Assembly (NCBI GenBank): GCA_002325785.1
Contig: DCSU01000150.1
Span: 1-22,579 of the forward strand
Direction of reading: 5' to 3'
Length of the DNA: 22,579 nt
From: Bacteroidales bacterium UBA1458
Lineage (GTDB): Bacteria; Bacteroidota; Bacteroidia; Bacteroidales; VadinHA17
This document shows, one piece after another, positions 1 to 8,403 of the stretch. The first letter of the stretch is position 1. Each line of letters begins with the position of its first letter. Position numbers and translations under genes: made by a program. Below the pieces are notes generated by a model, which had not been told where the DNA came from, did no database searches, and saw nothing but the letters and a program-made list of their open reading frames with translations.

Positions 1-14
1 ACTGAAGAAAATAA

Positions 15-52
15 AAAGAGGCTGCCTCGTTCAGCTTTGAGGCAGCCTCTTT
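15..52 (-). terminator. Rho-independent terminator of the ion transporter gene
   Basis: Perfect 14-bp inverted repeat (15-28 and 39-52) around a 10-base loop. Read on the minus strand the right-hand arm runs into a T-rich tract (CTTTTTATTTTCTT), the classic intrinsic terminator form. It lies 20 bases past the stop codon of the minus-strand transporter. On the plus strand the tail is weaker (TTTCAAAAT), so it may also work for a convergent gene outside the window. Confidence 0.85.
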
Positions 53-72
53 CAAAATACTTTGCAGTGAAT

Positions 73-1485
73 TTATTCTTTAATCAAATCCAGGTAGCTA
101 ACTGATCCCGCAGGCTCCTCTTCATGTCCGGCCATAGGACATCCAGGTACCGGACAGTTTATGATTTTATGTTCCTTCGTATCACCAGGCTCCCATCCCA
201 TGATCAGGTACAAGGCGAAAAACCCGATCACATAGGCAACGGCCACATGCCAGCCCTTAAGTATCCATTGGACAACATTTCTTCCCTCAGGGAATTTGTT
301 GGTTATTGCGACCCCGGCTGATGAACCGAACCAAACCATTGATCCTCCGAATCCTACTGCGTATGCTAGCATGCCCCAGTCATAATGTCCCTGGTCAAGA
401 CAGAGTTTTGTAAGGGGTATGTTGTCAAAGACAGCCGAGAGGAACCCGAGAGCCAGGGCTGTAACCCATGAAGCATTGGGCAGCTCTTCAACAGGCATCA
501 TAGATGCACACATCACAAGGCTCAACAGAAATATCGTTCCCTTCAGAGCGCCTGGCACCTCCTTCCATGGAACAGGCCTCAGGAAAATGCCCAGCAGTAT
601 TCCAATCCAGACACCTAGTGCGGGCATGTCATAAATAATATTCGAAATAATTGCTCCTGCAAGGATTATAATTACGTTGACGAGCTTCAGCCAGTCAATT
701 TTTACGTTGACATCTGCATCAGTCTGTATCTTCTGGTATTTATCCTGCTGATGTGCCCCGAACCAGGCGAAGAAAGCGAATGCCACAATGGCAGCCACGT
801 AAGCATGCAGTACGTTAAAGGCAGAGACACCGTCAATCCACATCATTGTAGTGGTTGTATCACCAACGACGCTGCCGCTTCCGCCTGCATTGCTGGCTGC
901 AACCAGCGCTGCGATATAACCTATATGGACTTTGTTTTTGAAAACAACAAGAGCTACAGTGCCCCCTATAAGGGCAGCAGCAATATTGTCAAGGAATGAG
1001 GAAAGGATAAAAACAAAGACAAGAAGAAGAAAAGGACCTTTCCAGTCATTTGGCAGATACTTTGGCAGGATCTCAGGAATCCTTGACTCCTCAAATATCT
1101 TTGAAAGAACCGCAAAACCAAGGAGTAATCCAAGAAGATTAAGAATTATTCCCCACTCACCCTGGCGTAGTTCCTTATCCATTATCTGTTCCATAAACGG
1201 GGCCGTGCCGAACATATGCTCACCAAGATGAAAAGCGGGATCGAAAATGAATTTAAAAATAAGAAGGACCATAAGTCCGGTGACGGCAACCCAGAAGGTC
1301 TGCTTGTGAAAAAGTGCGACGCCGAGCAGTATAAATCCAAAGATAATGAATTCAACCCTTATGGGTCCGATCATAGGCACAGATCCGTCAGATGCGAAAA
1401 TTGCAGCCGGGAAAAGCCAAATGAGGAAGAAGAGGATCAGCTTCCTGCTGTTTCCTCTCAGAAAGTTCAGAACGAGAGATTTCAT
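73..1485 (-). CDS. Ion transporter, CitMHS/ArsB/NhaD-like (IT superfamily)
   Basis: Polytopic inner-membrane protein of 470 residues with roughly eleven to twelve hydrophobic segments. The first segment may be a cleaved or anchoring signal, since a basic start is followed by a hydrophobic run ending AIFA near residue 32. Two similar halves carry polar breaks inside membrane segments: SSFLDNIAAALIGG near the middle and SAVFDNIPLTKL in the second half. Repeated xFDN/LDN motifs of this sort typify the CitMHS/ArsB/NhaD ion-transporter superfamily. A Na+/H+ antiporter or an organic-anion transporter fits; I cannot tell the substrate from sequence. The short cytosolic or periplasmic tail has Cys444, Cys449 and His454, an unusual possible metal site. 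It stands alone, flanked by hairpin terminators on both sides. No clear promoter was seen in 1486-1661. Confidence 0.75.
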   Translation of the reverse strand: MKSLVLNFLRGNSRKLILFFLIWLFPAAIFASDGSVPMIGPIRVEFIIFGFILLGVALFHKQTFWVAVTGLMVLLIFKFIFDPAFHLGEHMFGTAPFMEQIMDKELRQGEWGIILNLLGLLLGFAVLSKIFEESRIPEILPKYLPNDWKGPFLLLVFVFILSSFLDNIAAALIGGTVALVVFKNKVHIGYIAALVAASNAGGSGSVVGDTTTTMMWIDGVSAFNVLHAYVAAIVAFAFFAWFGAHQQDKYQKIQTDADVNVKIDWLKLVNVIIILAGAIISNIIYDMPALGVWIGILLGIFLRPVPWKEVPGALKGTIFLLSLVMCASMMPVEELPNASWVTALALGFLSAVFDNIPLTKLCLDQGHYDWGMLAYAVGFGGSMVWFGSSAGVAITNKFPEGRNVVQWILKGWHVAVAYVIGFFALYLIMGWEPGDTKEHKIINCPVPGCPMAGHEEEPAGSVSYLDLIKE

Positions 1486-1620
1486 AGGAGGTTGGTGGAA
1501 TTAAAATTTCAGAGCGCCAAAATAGTAATATTTTTTTTAATCATACCGATGATAATTCTTATAAGTATTACAAACACGGATTGAATGAAAAGGTGATTCC
1601 CTGGTCCTGACTGAAAATGA

Positions 1621-1644
1621 GAAAGGCCGTCACAGCGGCCTCTC
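1621..1644 (-). terminator. Hairpin terminator after the RRM protein gene
   Basis: Inverted repeat 1621-1629 / 1636-1644 with one mismatch and a 6-base loop, GGCCG core. It lies 18 bases beyond the stop of the minus-strand RRM gene. The T-run is stronger on the plus strand (TCTCTTTTTC) than on the minus strand (TTTCTCATTTTC), so it may be bidirectional and also insulate the transporter gene downstream. Confidence 0.6.
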
Positions 1645-1661
1645 TTTTTCATTTCATAATC

Positions 1662-1967
1662 CTAGTATCTCGGTTCACGATCCTTGTCGCGAAAATCGCG
1701 ACGCGGTCTGAAAGGCTTCTTCTCTGCCTTGGGCTCAGACCTCTTGACGATGATCTGACTGCCATCGAGCTCTGAGTTGTTGAGTTTTTCGATAGCTTCA
1801 TAACCTGCACGGTCATCTGCCATCTCTACGAAACCATACCGCTTTGAAAAGCCGGTCTCACGGTCCATGATAACTTTTGCGGAGATCACCTCTCCAAATT
1901 TGCTGAAAAGTTCCTGAAGATCTTCTGCTTTGGTTACAGAGCTCAGCTTGGCTACAAAAATGTTCAT
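1662..1967 (-). CDS. RRM-type RNA-binding protein
   Basis: A 101-residue single RNA-recognition-motif protein. The RNP2 motif (NIFVAKL, residues 2-8) and the RNP1 motif (KRYGFVEM, residues 42-49) are both present with aromatic residues in the RNA-contacting positions, and the spacing is that of a complete RRM of about 75 residues. The last 23 residues are a disordered, Arg/Lys/Asp-rich tail that may add nonspecific RNA affinity. Small glycine- or arginine-tailed RRM proteins are common in Bacteroidota and cyanobacteria and are often linked to cold response or post-transcriptional control; that role is inferred here. The gene is monocistronic, with its own promoter at 2067-2099, an unusually long leader of about 90 bases and a terminator at 1621-1644. 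Confidence 0.9.
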   Translation of the reverse strand: MNIFVAKLSSVTKAEDLQELFSKFGEVISAKVIMDRETGFSKRYGFVEMADDRAGYEAIEKLNNSELDGSQIIVKRSEPKAEKKPFRPRRDFRDKDREPRY

Positions 1968-2060
1968 CTGAAAATTAATTAAAATGTTAATAAAAATATT
2001 TAAACCAGCAGGTTAAGTCCGCTGCAGACAAAAACTTGTCCCGCACACCTGCACCGCCGA
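1968..2060 (-). promoter_or_regulatory. Long structured 5' leader of the RRM gene
   Basis: If transcription starts about 7 bases past the -7 box, the message has about 90 untranslated bases. Two nested hairpins are visible: an outer 6-bp stem (2008-2013 with 2047-2052) and an inner 5-bp stem with a 4-base loop (2027-2031 with 2036-2040). The last ~40 bases before the ATG are very AT-rich and look unstructured. The architecture would suit temperature or autoregulatory control, which is inference. Confidence 0.4.
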
Positions 2061-2066
2061 TCAACA

Positions 2067-2099
2067 CAAAGATATTTAATTTATTTTAACAATTCCAAA
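2067..2099 (-). promoter_or_regulatory. Bacteroidota-type promoter of the RRM gene
   Basis: On the minus strand a perfect -7 box TATCTTTG (2067-2074, matching TAnnTTTG) lies 21 bases after a perfect -33 box TTTG (2096-2099). This is the spacing expected for the primary sigma factor of this phylum. An 8-bp inverted repeat (2093-2100 / 2111-2118, TTCCAAAT) overlaps the -33 box and could be an operator or just AT-rich upstream DNA. Confidence 0.8.
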
Positions 2100-2205
2100 T
2101 TTATTTAAATATTTGGAAATGAACATCTGAGGCCTCTTTCCAACTTTGTCGATCGCTTTATTACGGCTGGGTAATGCCTAATGAAGGATATTTAGCCCGC
2201 CGGGT

Positions 2206-4008
2206 TTATCTTGAAAGGGGCACTGTCTTTTTTCTCAACCATTCTCTTATTCCGGGCTCCAGAAAATGAGCGAGGCTTTCATACACATTCTCATGATACT
2301 TATTGAGCCATTTCAGTTCGGCTTCATCCAGGAGGGATACCTCCGTCAGGGCACTGTCTATAAAACAGAGTGTGACTGTATCAAACTTCAGGAACCTGCC
2401 AAATTCCGTCTCCCGGTCTTCAGCGCAGACAAGCAGGTTTTCCGTTCTGAAACCATATTCACCCTGCCTGTAGAAGGCCGGCTCATCAGACAGCACCATC
2501 CCCGGCTCCAGCACGGTCTTCAGATCGCCTGATGATGACGTGCCTATTGTCTGTGGTCCTTCATGCACATTCAGAAAACAACCCACTCCGTGACCTGTTC
2601 CGTGGCCGTAATTCATGCCGTTATCCCACAGCGCCTTCCTGGCGAGCACATCAAGCTGATAGCCTCTGGTGCCATAGGGGAACCGGGCCATGGCAAGACT
2701 GATGGTCCCTTTTAATGCCAGGGTAAAGTCCCTCCTTAAACGGTCCCCGGGTCTCCCCAGTGCAACCGTACGGGTTATATCCGTGGTGCCTCCAAAATAC
2801 TGTCCGCCGGAATCAAGCAGAAAGATTCCGGAACTCTCCAGAACAGCGTCAGTACCATCATCCGGCACATAATGGGGAAGGGCAGCATGTGCGTTATATG
2901 CCGCTATCGTACTGAACGACGGGCCCATACACCCCTCCTCTTCTCTTCTGAGTGACTCCAGCATGGCTGATGCTGACAGTTCGGTGACCCTGAGGTGCCC
3001 AACGCTCTCCTCAAGCCAGTGAAAGAAACGGGTGAGAGCCACACCATCCTTAACCATCACCTTCCGGATGTTTTCCAACTCGGTACTGTTTTTAACAGCC
3101 TTGAGCCGGGTGGCTATTGTCACATCCTCAATTATACGTACCCTGCGTGGCACCGCCCTGAAGAGAGATGCCGAGGTGGTTGATGGGGATAGCATTATGG
3201 CTGATCCATCATCCAGGTGTCTTATTACGGTAGTTATTGCATCATAGGGAAGCAACACAACCCCGTCTTTGTCAAGTGCGGATTTAAGCAACCCGGGCAC
3301 CTTCTCCTCATCAGCGAAGAGCAGGACCTGATCAAAACTGACAAGTGCAAAGGATAGCAGCAGCGGACTGAACCTGATATCATTCCCGCGGATATTGAGA
3401 AGCCACATCACATCATCAGCGGCGGTAAGCAACTGGTAGTCTGCCCTCATCGCCGTCATTCTTTCACGCACTCGACTGATCTTTGCGGATCGGCTCTCAC
3501 CGCAAAATTCCGCAGGCAGCTCATAGGCCGGACTCTCTGGCAATGGTGGCCTTTCACTCCACAAAGGCGAAATGAGGTCAGTAGCCAGGCTGACCGTTGC
3601 ATGACGCGGGGCCAATGCAGCCATGAGCATGCGTAGCTGGACGGCAGAAATAAGCCTGCCGTCAACAGCCACCTTCCCTCCTTCCGGGATGTTCTCCCCC
3701 AGCCACCCGATAAACTCAGGAGTGTGAGGCACCCTTAGCCTCACAAGCGTAAAACCTGAACCATTCAGTTGATCCTCGGCCTGAATGAAATACCTGCTGT
3801 CAGTCCACAGACCTGCAAAAGACTTTGTAATCACCACATTGGCAGCAGACCCTGTGAAACCTGTCAGCCATCTTATCACCCGCCAGTAATCGGGCACATA
3901 TTCTCCGAGATGCGGATCGGAAGAGGGTATAATCAATGCATCCATACGTTTCCTCCCCATCAGGGCGCGGATGGCTGCAAGCCTGGTTCTATAAATGTTC
4001 ACGGTCAT
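2206..4008 (-). CDS. Xaa-Pro aminopeptidase (aminopeptidase P, family M24)
   Basis: Removes N-terminal residues that precede proline. The 600-residue length and three-part plan fit the long aminopeptidase P type. It has two creatinase-like N-terminal domains, a C-terminal pita-bread catalytic domain, and a family-typical tail after residue 540. All five predicted dinuclear metal ligands are present: Asp399, Asp410 (in TTDITRT), His473 (in GHGTGHGVG), Glu509 (SDEP) and Glu523 (RTEN). There is no signal peptide, so a cytoplasmic location is likely. It starts 11 bases after the stop of the dipeptidyl peptidase IV gene and is probably its operon partner. DPP IV would release X-Pro dipeptides outside the cytoplasm and this enzyme would process proline-containing peptides inside. 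No convincing terminator was seen in 2120-2205; a small GCCCG/CGGGT hairpin lies near 2192-2204. Confidence 0.93.
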   Translation of the reverse strand: MTVNIYRTRLAAIRALMGRKRMDALIIPSSDPHLGEYVPDYWRVIRWLTGFTGSAANVVITKSFAGLWTDSRYFIQAEDQLNGSGFTLVRLRVPHTPEFIGWLGENIPEGGKVAVDGRLISAVQLRMLMAALAPRHATVSLATDLISPLWSERPPLPESPAYELPAEFCGESRSAKISRVRERMTAMRADYQLLTAADDVMWLLNIRGNDIRFSPLLLSFALVSFDQVLLFADEEKVPGLLKSALDKDGVVLLPYDAITTVIRHLDDGSAIMLSPSTTSASLFRAVPRRVRIIEDVTIATRLKAVKNSTELENIRKVMVKDGVALTRFFHWLEESVGHLRVTELSASAMLESLRREEEGCMGPSFSTIAAYNAHAALPHYVPDDGTDAVLESSGIFLLDSGGQYFGGTTDITRTVALGRPGDRLRRDFTLALKGTISLAMARFPYGTRGYQLDVLARKALWDNGMNYGHGTGHGVGCFLNVHEGPQTIGTSSSGDLKTVLEPGMVLSDEPAFYRQGEYGFRTENLLVCAEDRETEFGRFLKFDTVTLCFIDSALTEVSLLDEAELKWLNKYHENVYESLAHFLEPGIREWLRKKTVPLSR

Positions 4009-4019
4009 GGTCCTGTTTT

Positions 4020-6200
4020 TTAATCTTCCCTGCCAAAGAAATGGCGGAGCCAGAACTTGTTCCCCTCACTGGTCATGAAGACCCTCTTGGGACCGCCCCA
4101 GCCGTGACGCTCACCCGGATAGATCATCATTTCGAATGGCTTGTTGAGATCCTGCAGGGTTGTGACCAGCCAGATAGTATTCTGCATATGAACGTTGTCA
4201 TCTATGTCGCCGTGACGGATAAGCAGCTTCCCTTTCAGCTTCCCGGCATGTGTCAGTGCCGACCCCGCCAGGTAGCCATCGGGATTCTGTTCCGGGGTGT
4301 CCATGTACCTTTCAGTATATACATTATCATAAAGCTTCCAGTCGGTTACTGAATAATCGGCAATGCCATGCGTCCAGTAGTCGGACCCTGCAGTAAGCGC
4401 CATGCAAGTCACGTATCCACCGTATGATCCTCCTGTTATTCCCATCCGCGCAGAGTCAGCCCAGGGCTGTTCACGGAGCCATTTCACCGCATCCGAATAA
4501 TCCGATATCTCCCATTTGCCAAGTGACCTGTGAAGGAAGTCAAGACCCTTCTTGCCAAAAGTGCCTGACCCCCGGTGATCAACATTTATAGTTACTATTC
4601 CGTTTTCTGCATACCAGCGTGGCTGGAAACCCGTCCACATATTACGGATACTTCCGGCATCCGGGCCGCCGTAGACGGTAAAGACAACCGGGTGCTTCTT
4701 CGCAGCATCAAACCCGACCGGGTATGTTATGAGCGCGGGCATGTCATACAGGCCGTCTGAGGTCCTTATTTCAACTATCTCCTGCCTCTGGTGCTTCAGT
4801 GCATCAAACTCAGGCATCTCCTGACGGTAAATGGTCCTAACAACACTGGCTTTTCTGCTAATGAGGTCTATGCTCCCCGGGTTGTCTATATTGTTCCAGG
4901 AATCCAGTATCCACGACCCGCCCGGTGAGACCGATGCCGAGTGATTTCCTGTCCCGGTGGTAAGCTGCTGCAGTTTAGTGCCGTCAAGCCTCACCCTGAA
5001 GAAATGATTATCGAGGGCATCAGGACCTGTACCGTTGAAGTAGACCTCTTTGCGGACTTCATCCACTTTTACAAGCTGACTTACCTTCCAGTTGAAGTTG
5101 GTGATCTGCGACCTGAGAGTGCCGTCCCAACCGTAATAATAAAGATTATGCCAGTCGTTCCGGTAGCTCCTGACTATGAAACCACTGCCGTCGTTCATGA
5201 CATATACGTCTTCAAAAAAATCGACCCAGGTAGGCCTGGTCTCGCGGTATACCTCAGTGAAATCACCTGTGGCTGCATCGGCGAGAATAAACCTCATGTC
5301 ATTCTGATCACGGTTCAGGACCTGTATCATCAGTTTTCTGCCATCGGGGGTCCATGATGGCCATGCGATGTACTGGTCAATGCTTTCGTCTGTCTTAACC
5401 CAGGTGGTCGTTGCCGTGGAGAGCTCCACTACACCCATCTTCACCACGGGATTCGGGTCGCCGGGCTTGGGATAGGAAGCAATCTCCTGCCTTCCGTGAA
5501 TTCCGTCGCTGTCTTCCAGGGCATTGAGATAATAGAGCGGTACAGGATTATCATCGGTATGAAGGTAGGCAATGCGCCCAGCGTCGGGAGACCACCAGAA
5601 TGCCGCATACCTGGAAGCTCTGCCAAGGATCTCCTCATAATAGACCCATGATGCCCAGCCATTATAGATCTTATCAGTGGCATCGTAGGTCAGTCTCGTC
5701 TCTTCTTTGCGATCAAGATCATAGAAATATAGATCTTTCTCTTTCGTGTAGGCTATCTTCCTGTCTCCCGGGGCAAATCTCACATTGACCTCCTTTTCCG
5801 GGTCACCGGTCAGTTTGAGGCCCTCCGGACTCCATGCAGAATAATACCACAGGTCACTGTCGCGAAAAACCACTACAGCTTTCATGTCTGAAGCAACGGC
5901 CATGTCAGGCACTGGTGCGACTCCCTCCGGCAATAGATCCCTAATATTCTCCATATCAGTGCGATATGCTTCCACTTTCACTGATTTACCCGTTCTGCAG
6001 TCATATTCCCTGGTGACAAGATGCGCTTCATCACTGATCAGAGGCAACTTTTCATCATCGTATAACCTGATCAACATGCGATTATCATCGATCCACTCTA
6101 TTATACCCGGCTTGTGTTCTGGTCCCGGCCTTTGTCCGAAAAGGGTAACACTGGTGATCAGCAGCAATGGGAACTGAAGAAACGTGAATAACTGTTTCAT
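4020..6200 (-). CDS. Dipeptidyl peptidase IV (prolyl peptidase family S9B)
   Basis: Secreted or periplasmic serine peptidase of 726 residues, which is the usual length, that releases N-terminal X-Pro (or X-Ala) dipeptides. The N-terminus has a signal peptide of about 22 residues ending LFGQ. Residues ~60-440 form the eight-bladed propeller domain (DPPIV_N). It contains the paired glutamates (Glu189-Glu190 in WVYYEEIL) that in this family hold the substrate amino terminus. The C-terminal alpha/beta hydrolase domain has Ser592 (GGSYGGY), the Asp667-Asp668 pair (HGDIDDNVH, which contains the catalytic Asp) and His699 (GERHGW). It is first in a two-gene unit with the Xaa-Pro aminopeptidase. A -7 box lies at 6238-6245. 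Confidence 0.95.
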   Translation of the reverse strand: MKQLFTFLQFPLLLITSVTLFGQRPGPEHKPGIIEWIDDNRMLIRLYDDEKLPLISDEAHLVTREYDCRTGKSVKVEAYRTDMENIRDLLPEGVAPVPDMAVASDMKAVVVFRDSDLWYYSAWSPEGLKLTGDPEKEVNVRFAPGDRKIAYTKEKDLYFYDLDRKEETRLTYDATDKIYNGWASWVYYEEILGRASRYAAFWWSPDAGRIAYLHTDDNPVPLYYLNALEDSDGIHGRQEIASYPKPGDPNPVVKMGVVELSTATTTWVKTDESIDQYIAWPSWTPDGRKLMIQVLNRDQNDMRFILADAATGDFTEVYRETRPTWVDFFEDVYVMNDGSGFIVRSYRNDWHNLYYYGWDGTLRSQITNFNWKVSQLVKVDEVRKEVYFNGTGPDALDNHFFRVRLDGTKLQQLTTGTGNHSASVSPGGSWILDSWNNIDNPGSIDLISRKASVVRTIYRQEMPEFDALKHQRQEIVEIRTSDGLYDMPALITYPVGFDAAKKHPVVFTVYGGPDAGSIRNMWTGFQPRWYAENGIVTINVDHRGSGTFGKKGLDFLHRSLGKWEISDYSDAVKWLREQPWADSARMGITGGSYGGYVTCMALTAGSDYWTHGIADYSVTDWKLYDNVYTERYMDTPEQNPDGYLAGSALTHAGKLKGKLLIRHGDIDDNVHMQNTIWLVTTLQDLNKPFEMMIYPGERHGWGGPKRVFMTSEGNKFWLRHFFGRED

Positions 6201-6237
6201 AATATTGATTATGTAGTTAAGTTCGGTTTATTGCTGA

Positions 6238-6245
6238 CAAATATA
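6238..6245 (-). promoter_or_regulatory. -7 box upstream of the DPP IV gene
   Basis: Minus-strand TATATTTG matches TAnnTTTG fully, 37 bases before the ATG. The -33 element is poor: only TTCG at about 6269-6272, at 23-base spacing. It would drive the DPP IV - Xaa-Pro aminopeptidase unit. The intergenic region 6201-6339 must also hold the divergent promoter of the acyltransferase gene, which I could not place. Confidence 0.55.
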
Positions 6246-6339
6246 AGAAAGTTACCTGCAGCCTGTGACGAAGATGTCTTGCAACACATTATCGAAAAGA
6301 CGGGAGATATGTTTACTTTTACATCATTATTTGAGGAAC

Positions 6340-7620
6340 ATGGGAAGAAAACGGGGAATGCATCCGCCCGTTGAATGGATGAAGCTTGACAATGCGGCAA
6401 AGATTTATCCTGCTATCACCGGGTCAGAGCTGACGGGTGTTTATCGTATCACAGTATTTCTCTCCTCTCCCGTTCTGCTTCCTGCTCTAGAGATAGCCGC
6501 AGTTGAGGCATCGGCACTCTTTCCTTTCTTCAGCGTTGAGCTTTGCAAGGGTTTTTTCTGGTATTACCTTGAGTACAACGGGAACCCTCCCAGGGTACTC
6601 GCCGACAGCGGACCGAGATGCCAGCCGTTTCCGAGGACCATGAAGGGAGAGCTTGTTTACAGGGTACTGGTCAGGGCCAATAGTATCTCTGTAGAGTTTT
6701 TTCATATTCTTACTGACGGAGGAGGAGCAATCTTCTTCCTGAAGACTCTCCTCAACTACTATTTTTTCCATGCCTGTGCAATCACCGAGGTGCCTTTCCC
6801 CGAGGTAAAGGAAGGTCCCAGGCCGGGCAGCACTGAAGACCTCTTCTCGAGACATTACGGCAAGGGAATGCCGAATCCCGGTGTAATGGCGGCTGCATGG
6901 CATCTGCCTTACAAGCTGCGGGCTGCCCCGCGCTTCAAGGTGACCGAGTTTGAAATACCGGCTGAAAAACTGGCTTCGATATCCAGGGAGGCGGGCTGCA
7001 CCATAACCGAATACCTTGCATCCACACTTCTTTTTATTCTCCAGGAGATAAGGCATGAAAAAGGAAACGGGTCACCTCATATAAGAGTGCAGGTGCCTTT
7101 CGATCTGCGAAAAAGATATGAGGCGAATACCCTTCGCAACTTCTCCCTCTTTGCCATGCCCGCCATCGATATACGCATGGGTCACTACACGTTTGAAGAG
7201 ATCCTGAGGGAGGTAAAGATAACCATGCAGATGATGACTGATGAAAAAAGGATCAGGCAGATTATCAGCCGGAATGTGTCAGGAGAAAAGAATGCCCTGA
7301 TACGCATTATCCCGCTATTCATAAAAAGTCCGGTCTTGCGTTTTACATATAACAGATTCGGCCCCAGCCAGTTTACAACCACCATCACCAACATGGGTAA
7401 GGTTACTCCCACCGGCCCTGCAGCCGGAATGATGCAGGCCATGTCTGTTACCCCTCCACCGCCTCATAAACATATAAAAATCACCGGCGGTCTGATAACA
7501 TTGGGTATAAATACAATAGTTACCTTCGGGTCACTCACTGACAACACTGAGATGGAAAGCCGGTTCGTAAAGAAACTGACAGAATCAGGACTGCCCGTGA
7601 GACTTTATTTAAAAGAATAA
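6340..7620 (+). CDS. Acyltransferase of the condensation / alcohol-acetyltransferase superfamily
   Basis: A 426-residue protein (from this start) with the superfamily hallmark HxxxDG at His122-Asp126-Gly127 (HILTDGGG). The upstream frame is open to 6265. I prefer 6340 because it lies after a purine-rich GAGGA about 10 bases upstream and leaves the conserved-looking KLDNAAKIYPA segment about 15 residues in; the extension (MTKMSC...) looks non-coding. The CoA-dependent acyltransferase fold has two halves, with the second beginning near residue 200 after a Pro-rich linker. The substrate is unknown; the family transfers acyl groups to alcohols or amines, or condenses thioester-bound acyl groups. 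No carrier-protein domain and no signal peptide are visible. The next gene, 12 bases away, encodes a zinc-ribbon membrane protein, probably a functional partner. Confidence 0.7.
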   Translation: MGRKRGMHPPVEWMKLDNAAKIYPAITGSELTGVYRITVFLSSPVLLPALEIAAVEASALFPFFSVELCKGFFWYYLEYNGNPPRVLADSGPRCQPFPRTMKGELVYRVLVRANSISVEFFHILTDGGGAIFFLKTLLNYYFFHACAITEVPFPEVKEGPRPGSTEDLFSRHYGKGMPNPGVMAAAWHLPYKLRAAPRFKVTEFEIPAEKLASISREAGCTITEYLASTLLFILQEIRHEKGNGSPHIRVQVPFDLRKRYEANTLRNFSLFAMPAIDIRMGHYTFEEILREVKITMQMMTDEKRIRQIISRNVSGEKNALIRIIPLFIKSPVLRFTYNRFGPSQFTTTITNMGKVTPTGPAAGMMQAMSVTPPPPHKHIKITGGLITLGINTIVTFGSLTDNTEMESRFVKKLTESGLPVRLYLKE

Positions 7621-7632
7621 AATTTTATCAGA

Positions 7633-8316
7633 ATGTCAATTTGCAAAAACTGCGGCGTTGATCTCGGAGAGGGTAATGAAAAATGTCCCCTCTGTGAACC
7701 ATCAGAGCGCCAGGAAAAAAGGGTTGCCTCACCGGCTGATCTCTTCAGGGTTTCAAGGATCGAAAACAGGAAGCATTTATATGAGATTACAATGCTTATC
7801 CTCATCTCTGGCGTAATCATAACCATCGCCATTGATGCGGTGTTCGGGAGAGGGATGAGCTGGTCGCTTGCAACCACAACCAGCATAGGTTATCTTATTG
7901 CCATGGTTTCAGGCACCTATCTGCTCAGGAAGAAACCCTTCCTGATGATAACAGTCACTGCTGTTGTCACCCTGGTTTTCCTGTGGCTCATAGACCGGGT
8001 GACCGGTGCTAACGGCTGGTTCCGGACTGTTGCATGCCCTATGACAGTATCTGCAGCCCTGTTGACTGCCGCAGTCATCTTTCTCAACTCCCTGTCAAGG
8101 TACAGGGGACTAAACCTGCTGGCAACCATTCTTGTAGCAGTGGCGTTGTTTGCGATAATCACCGAACTTCTTATAGACCGCCTGCTTACTTCTGAGTTTA
8201 CACCTCAGTGGTCGGTGGTGGCAGCCGCCTCCCTCCTCATCATTGCCATGATCTTCATATTCATACACTACAGGCTGAAGCGAGGCCGAAGCCTGGGAAG
8301 GCTTTTCCATATCTGA
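7633..8316 (+). CDS. Zinc-ribbon, six-helix membrane protein (DUF6320-like)
   Basis: A 227-residue protein. The N-terminal zinc ribbon has four cysteines in two CxxC knuckles (Cys4, Cys7, Cys18, Cys21). A charged linker (to about residue 50) and about six membrane-spanning segments follow, with a basic C-terminal end (RLKRGRSLGR). I recall similar zinc-ribbon membrane proteins next to alcohol-acetyltransferase-like genes in Firmicutes; the family name is from memory and unchecked. It probably anchors or partners the acyltransferase at the membrane. Function is unknown. Confidence 0.65.
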   Translation: MSICKNCGVDLGEGNEKCPLCEPSERQEKRVASPADLFRVSRIENRKHLYEITMLILISGVIITIAIDAVFGRGMSWSLATTTSIGYLIAMVSGTYLLRKKPFLMITVTAVVTLVFLWLIDRVTGANGWFRTVACPMTVSAALLTAAVIFLNSLSRYRGLNLLATILVAVALFAIITELLIDRLLTSEFTPQWSVVAAASLLIIAMIFIFIHYRLKRGRSLGRLFHI

Positions 8317-8378
8317 TCACTGTCAGCAGATGCGTATATAACATAGCGGCATCCTTAACCGGGTGAGGATATTTAAAA

Positions 8379-8386
8379 TATATTTA
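8379..8386 (+). promoter_or_regulatory. Possible -7 box of the M14 peptidase gene
   Basis: TATATTTA matches TAnnTTTG at seven of eight positions, 17 bases before the ATG. No TTTG/TTG -33 box stands at the expected 19-21 bases upstream, so this is only a candidate. Confidence 0.3.
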
Positions 8387-8403
8387 CATCCTAAATCACT
8401 CCT

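Noticed and set aside
1216..1584. Open frame of 122 codons antisense to the transporter
   Set aside because: Low-complexity, Lys/Glu-rich shadow of the minus-strand membrane protein, with no domain.
2190..2205. Terminator of the Xaa-Pro aminopeptidase gene
   Set aside because: The GCCCG/CGGGT repeat has a 1-base loop and no T-run on the minus strand.
6265..6339. Longer N-terminus of the acyltransferase
   Set aside because: It overlaps the DPP IV promoter region, looks non-coding and lacks a ribosome-binding site; 6340 is preferred.
6487..7056. 189-codon minus-strand frame inside the acyltransferase gene
   Set aside because: No recognisable domain; the plus strand has a clear HxxxDG protein over the same bases.
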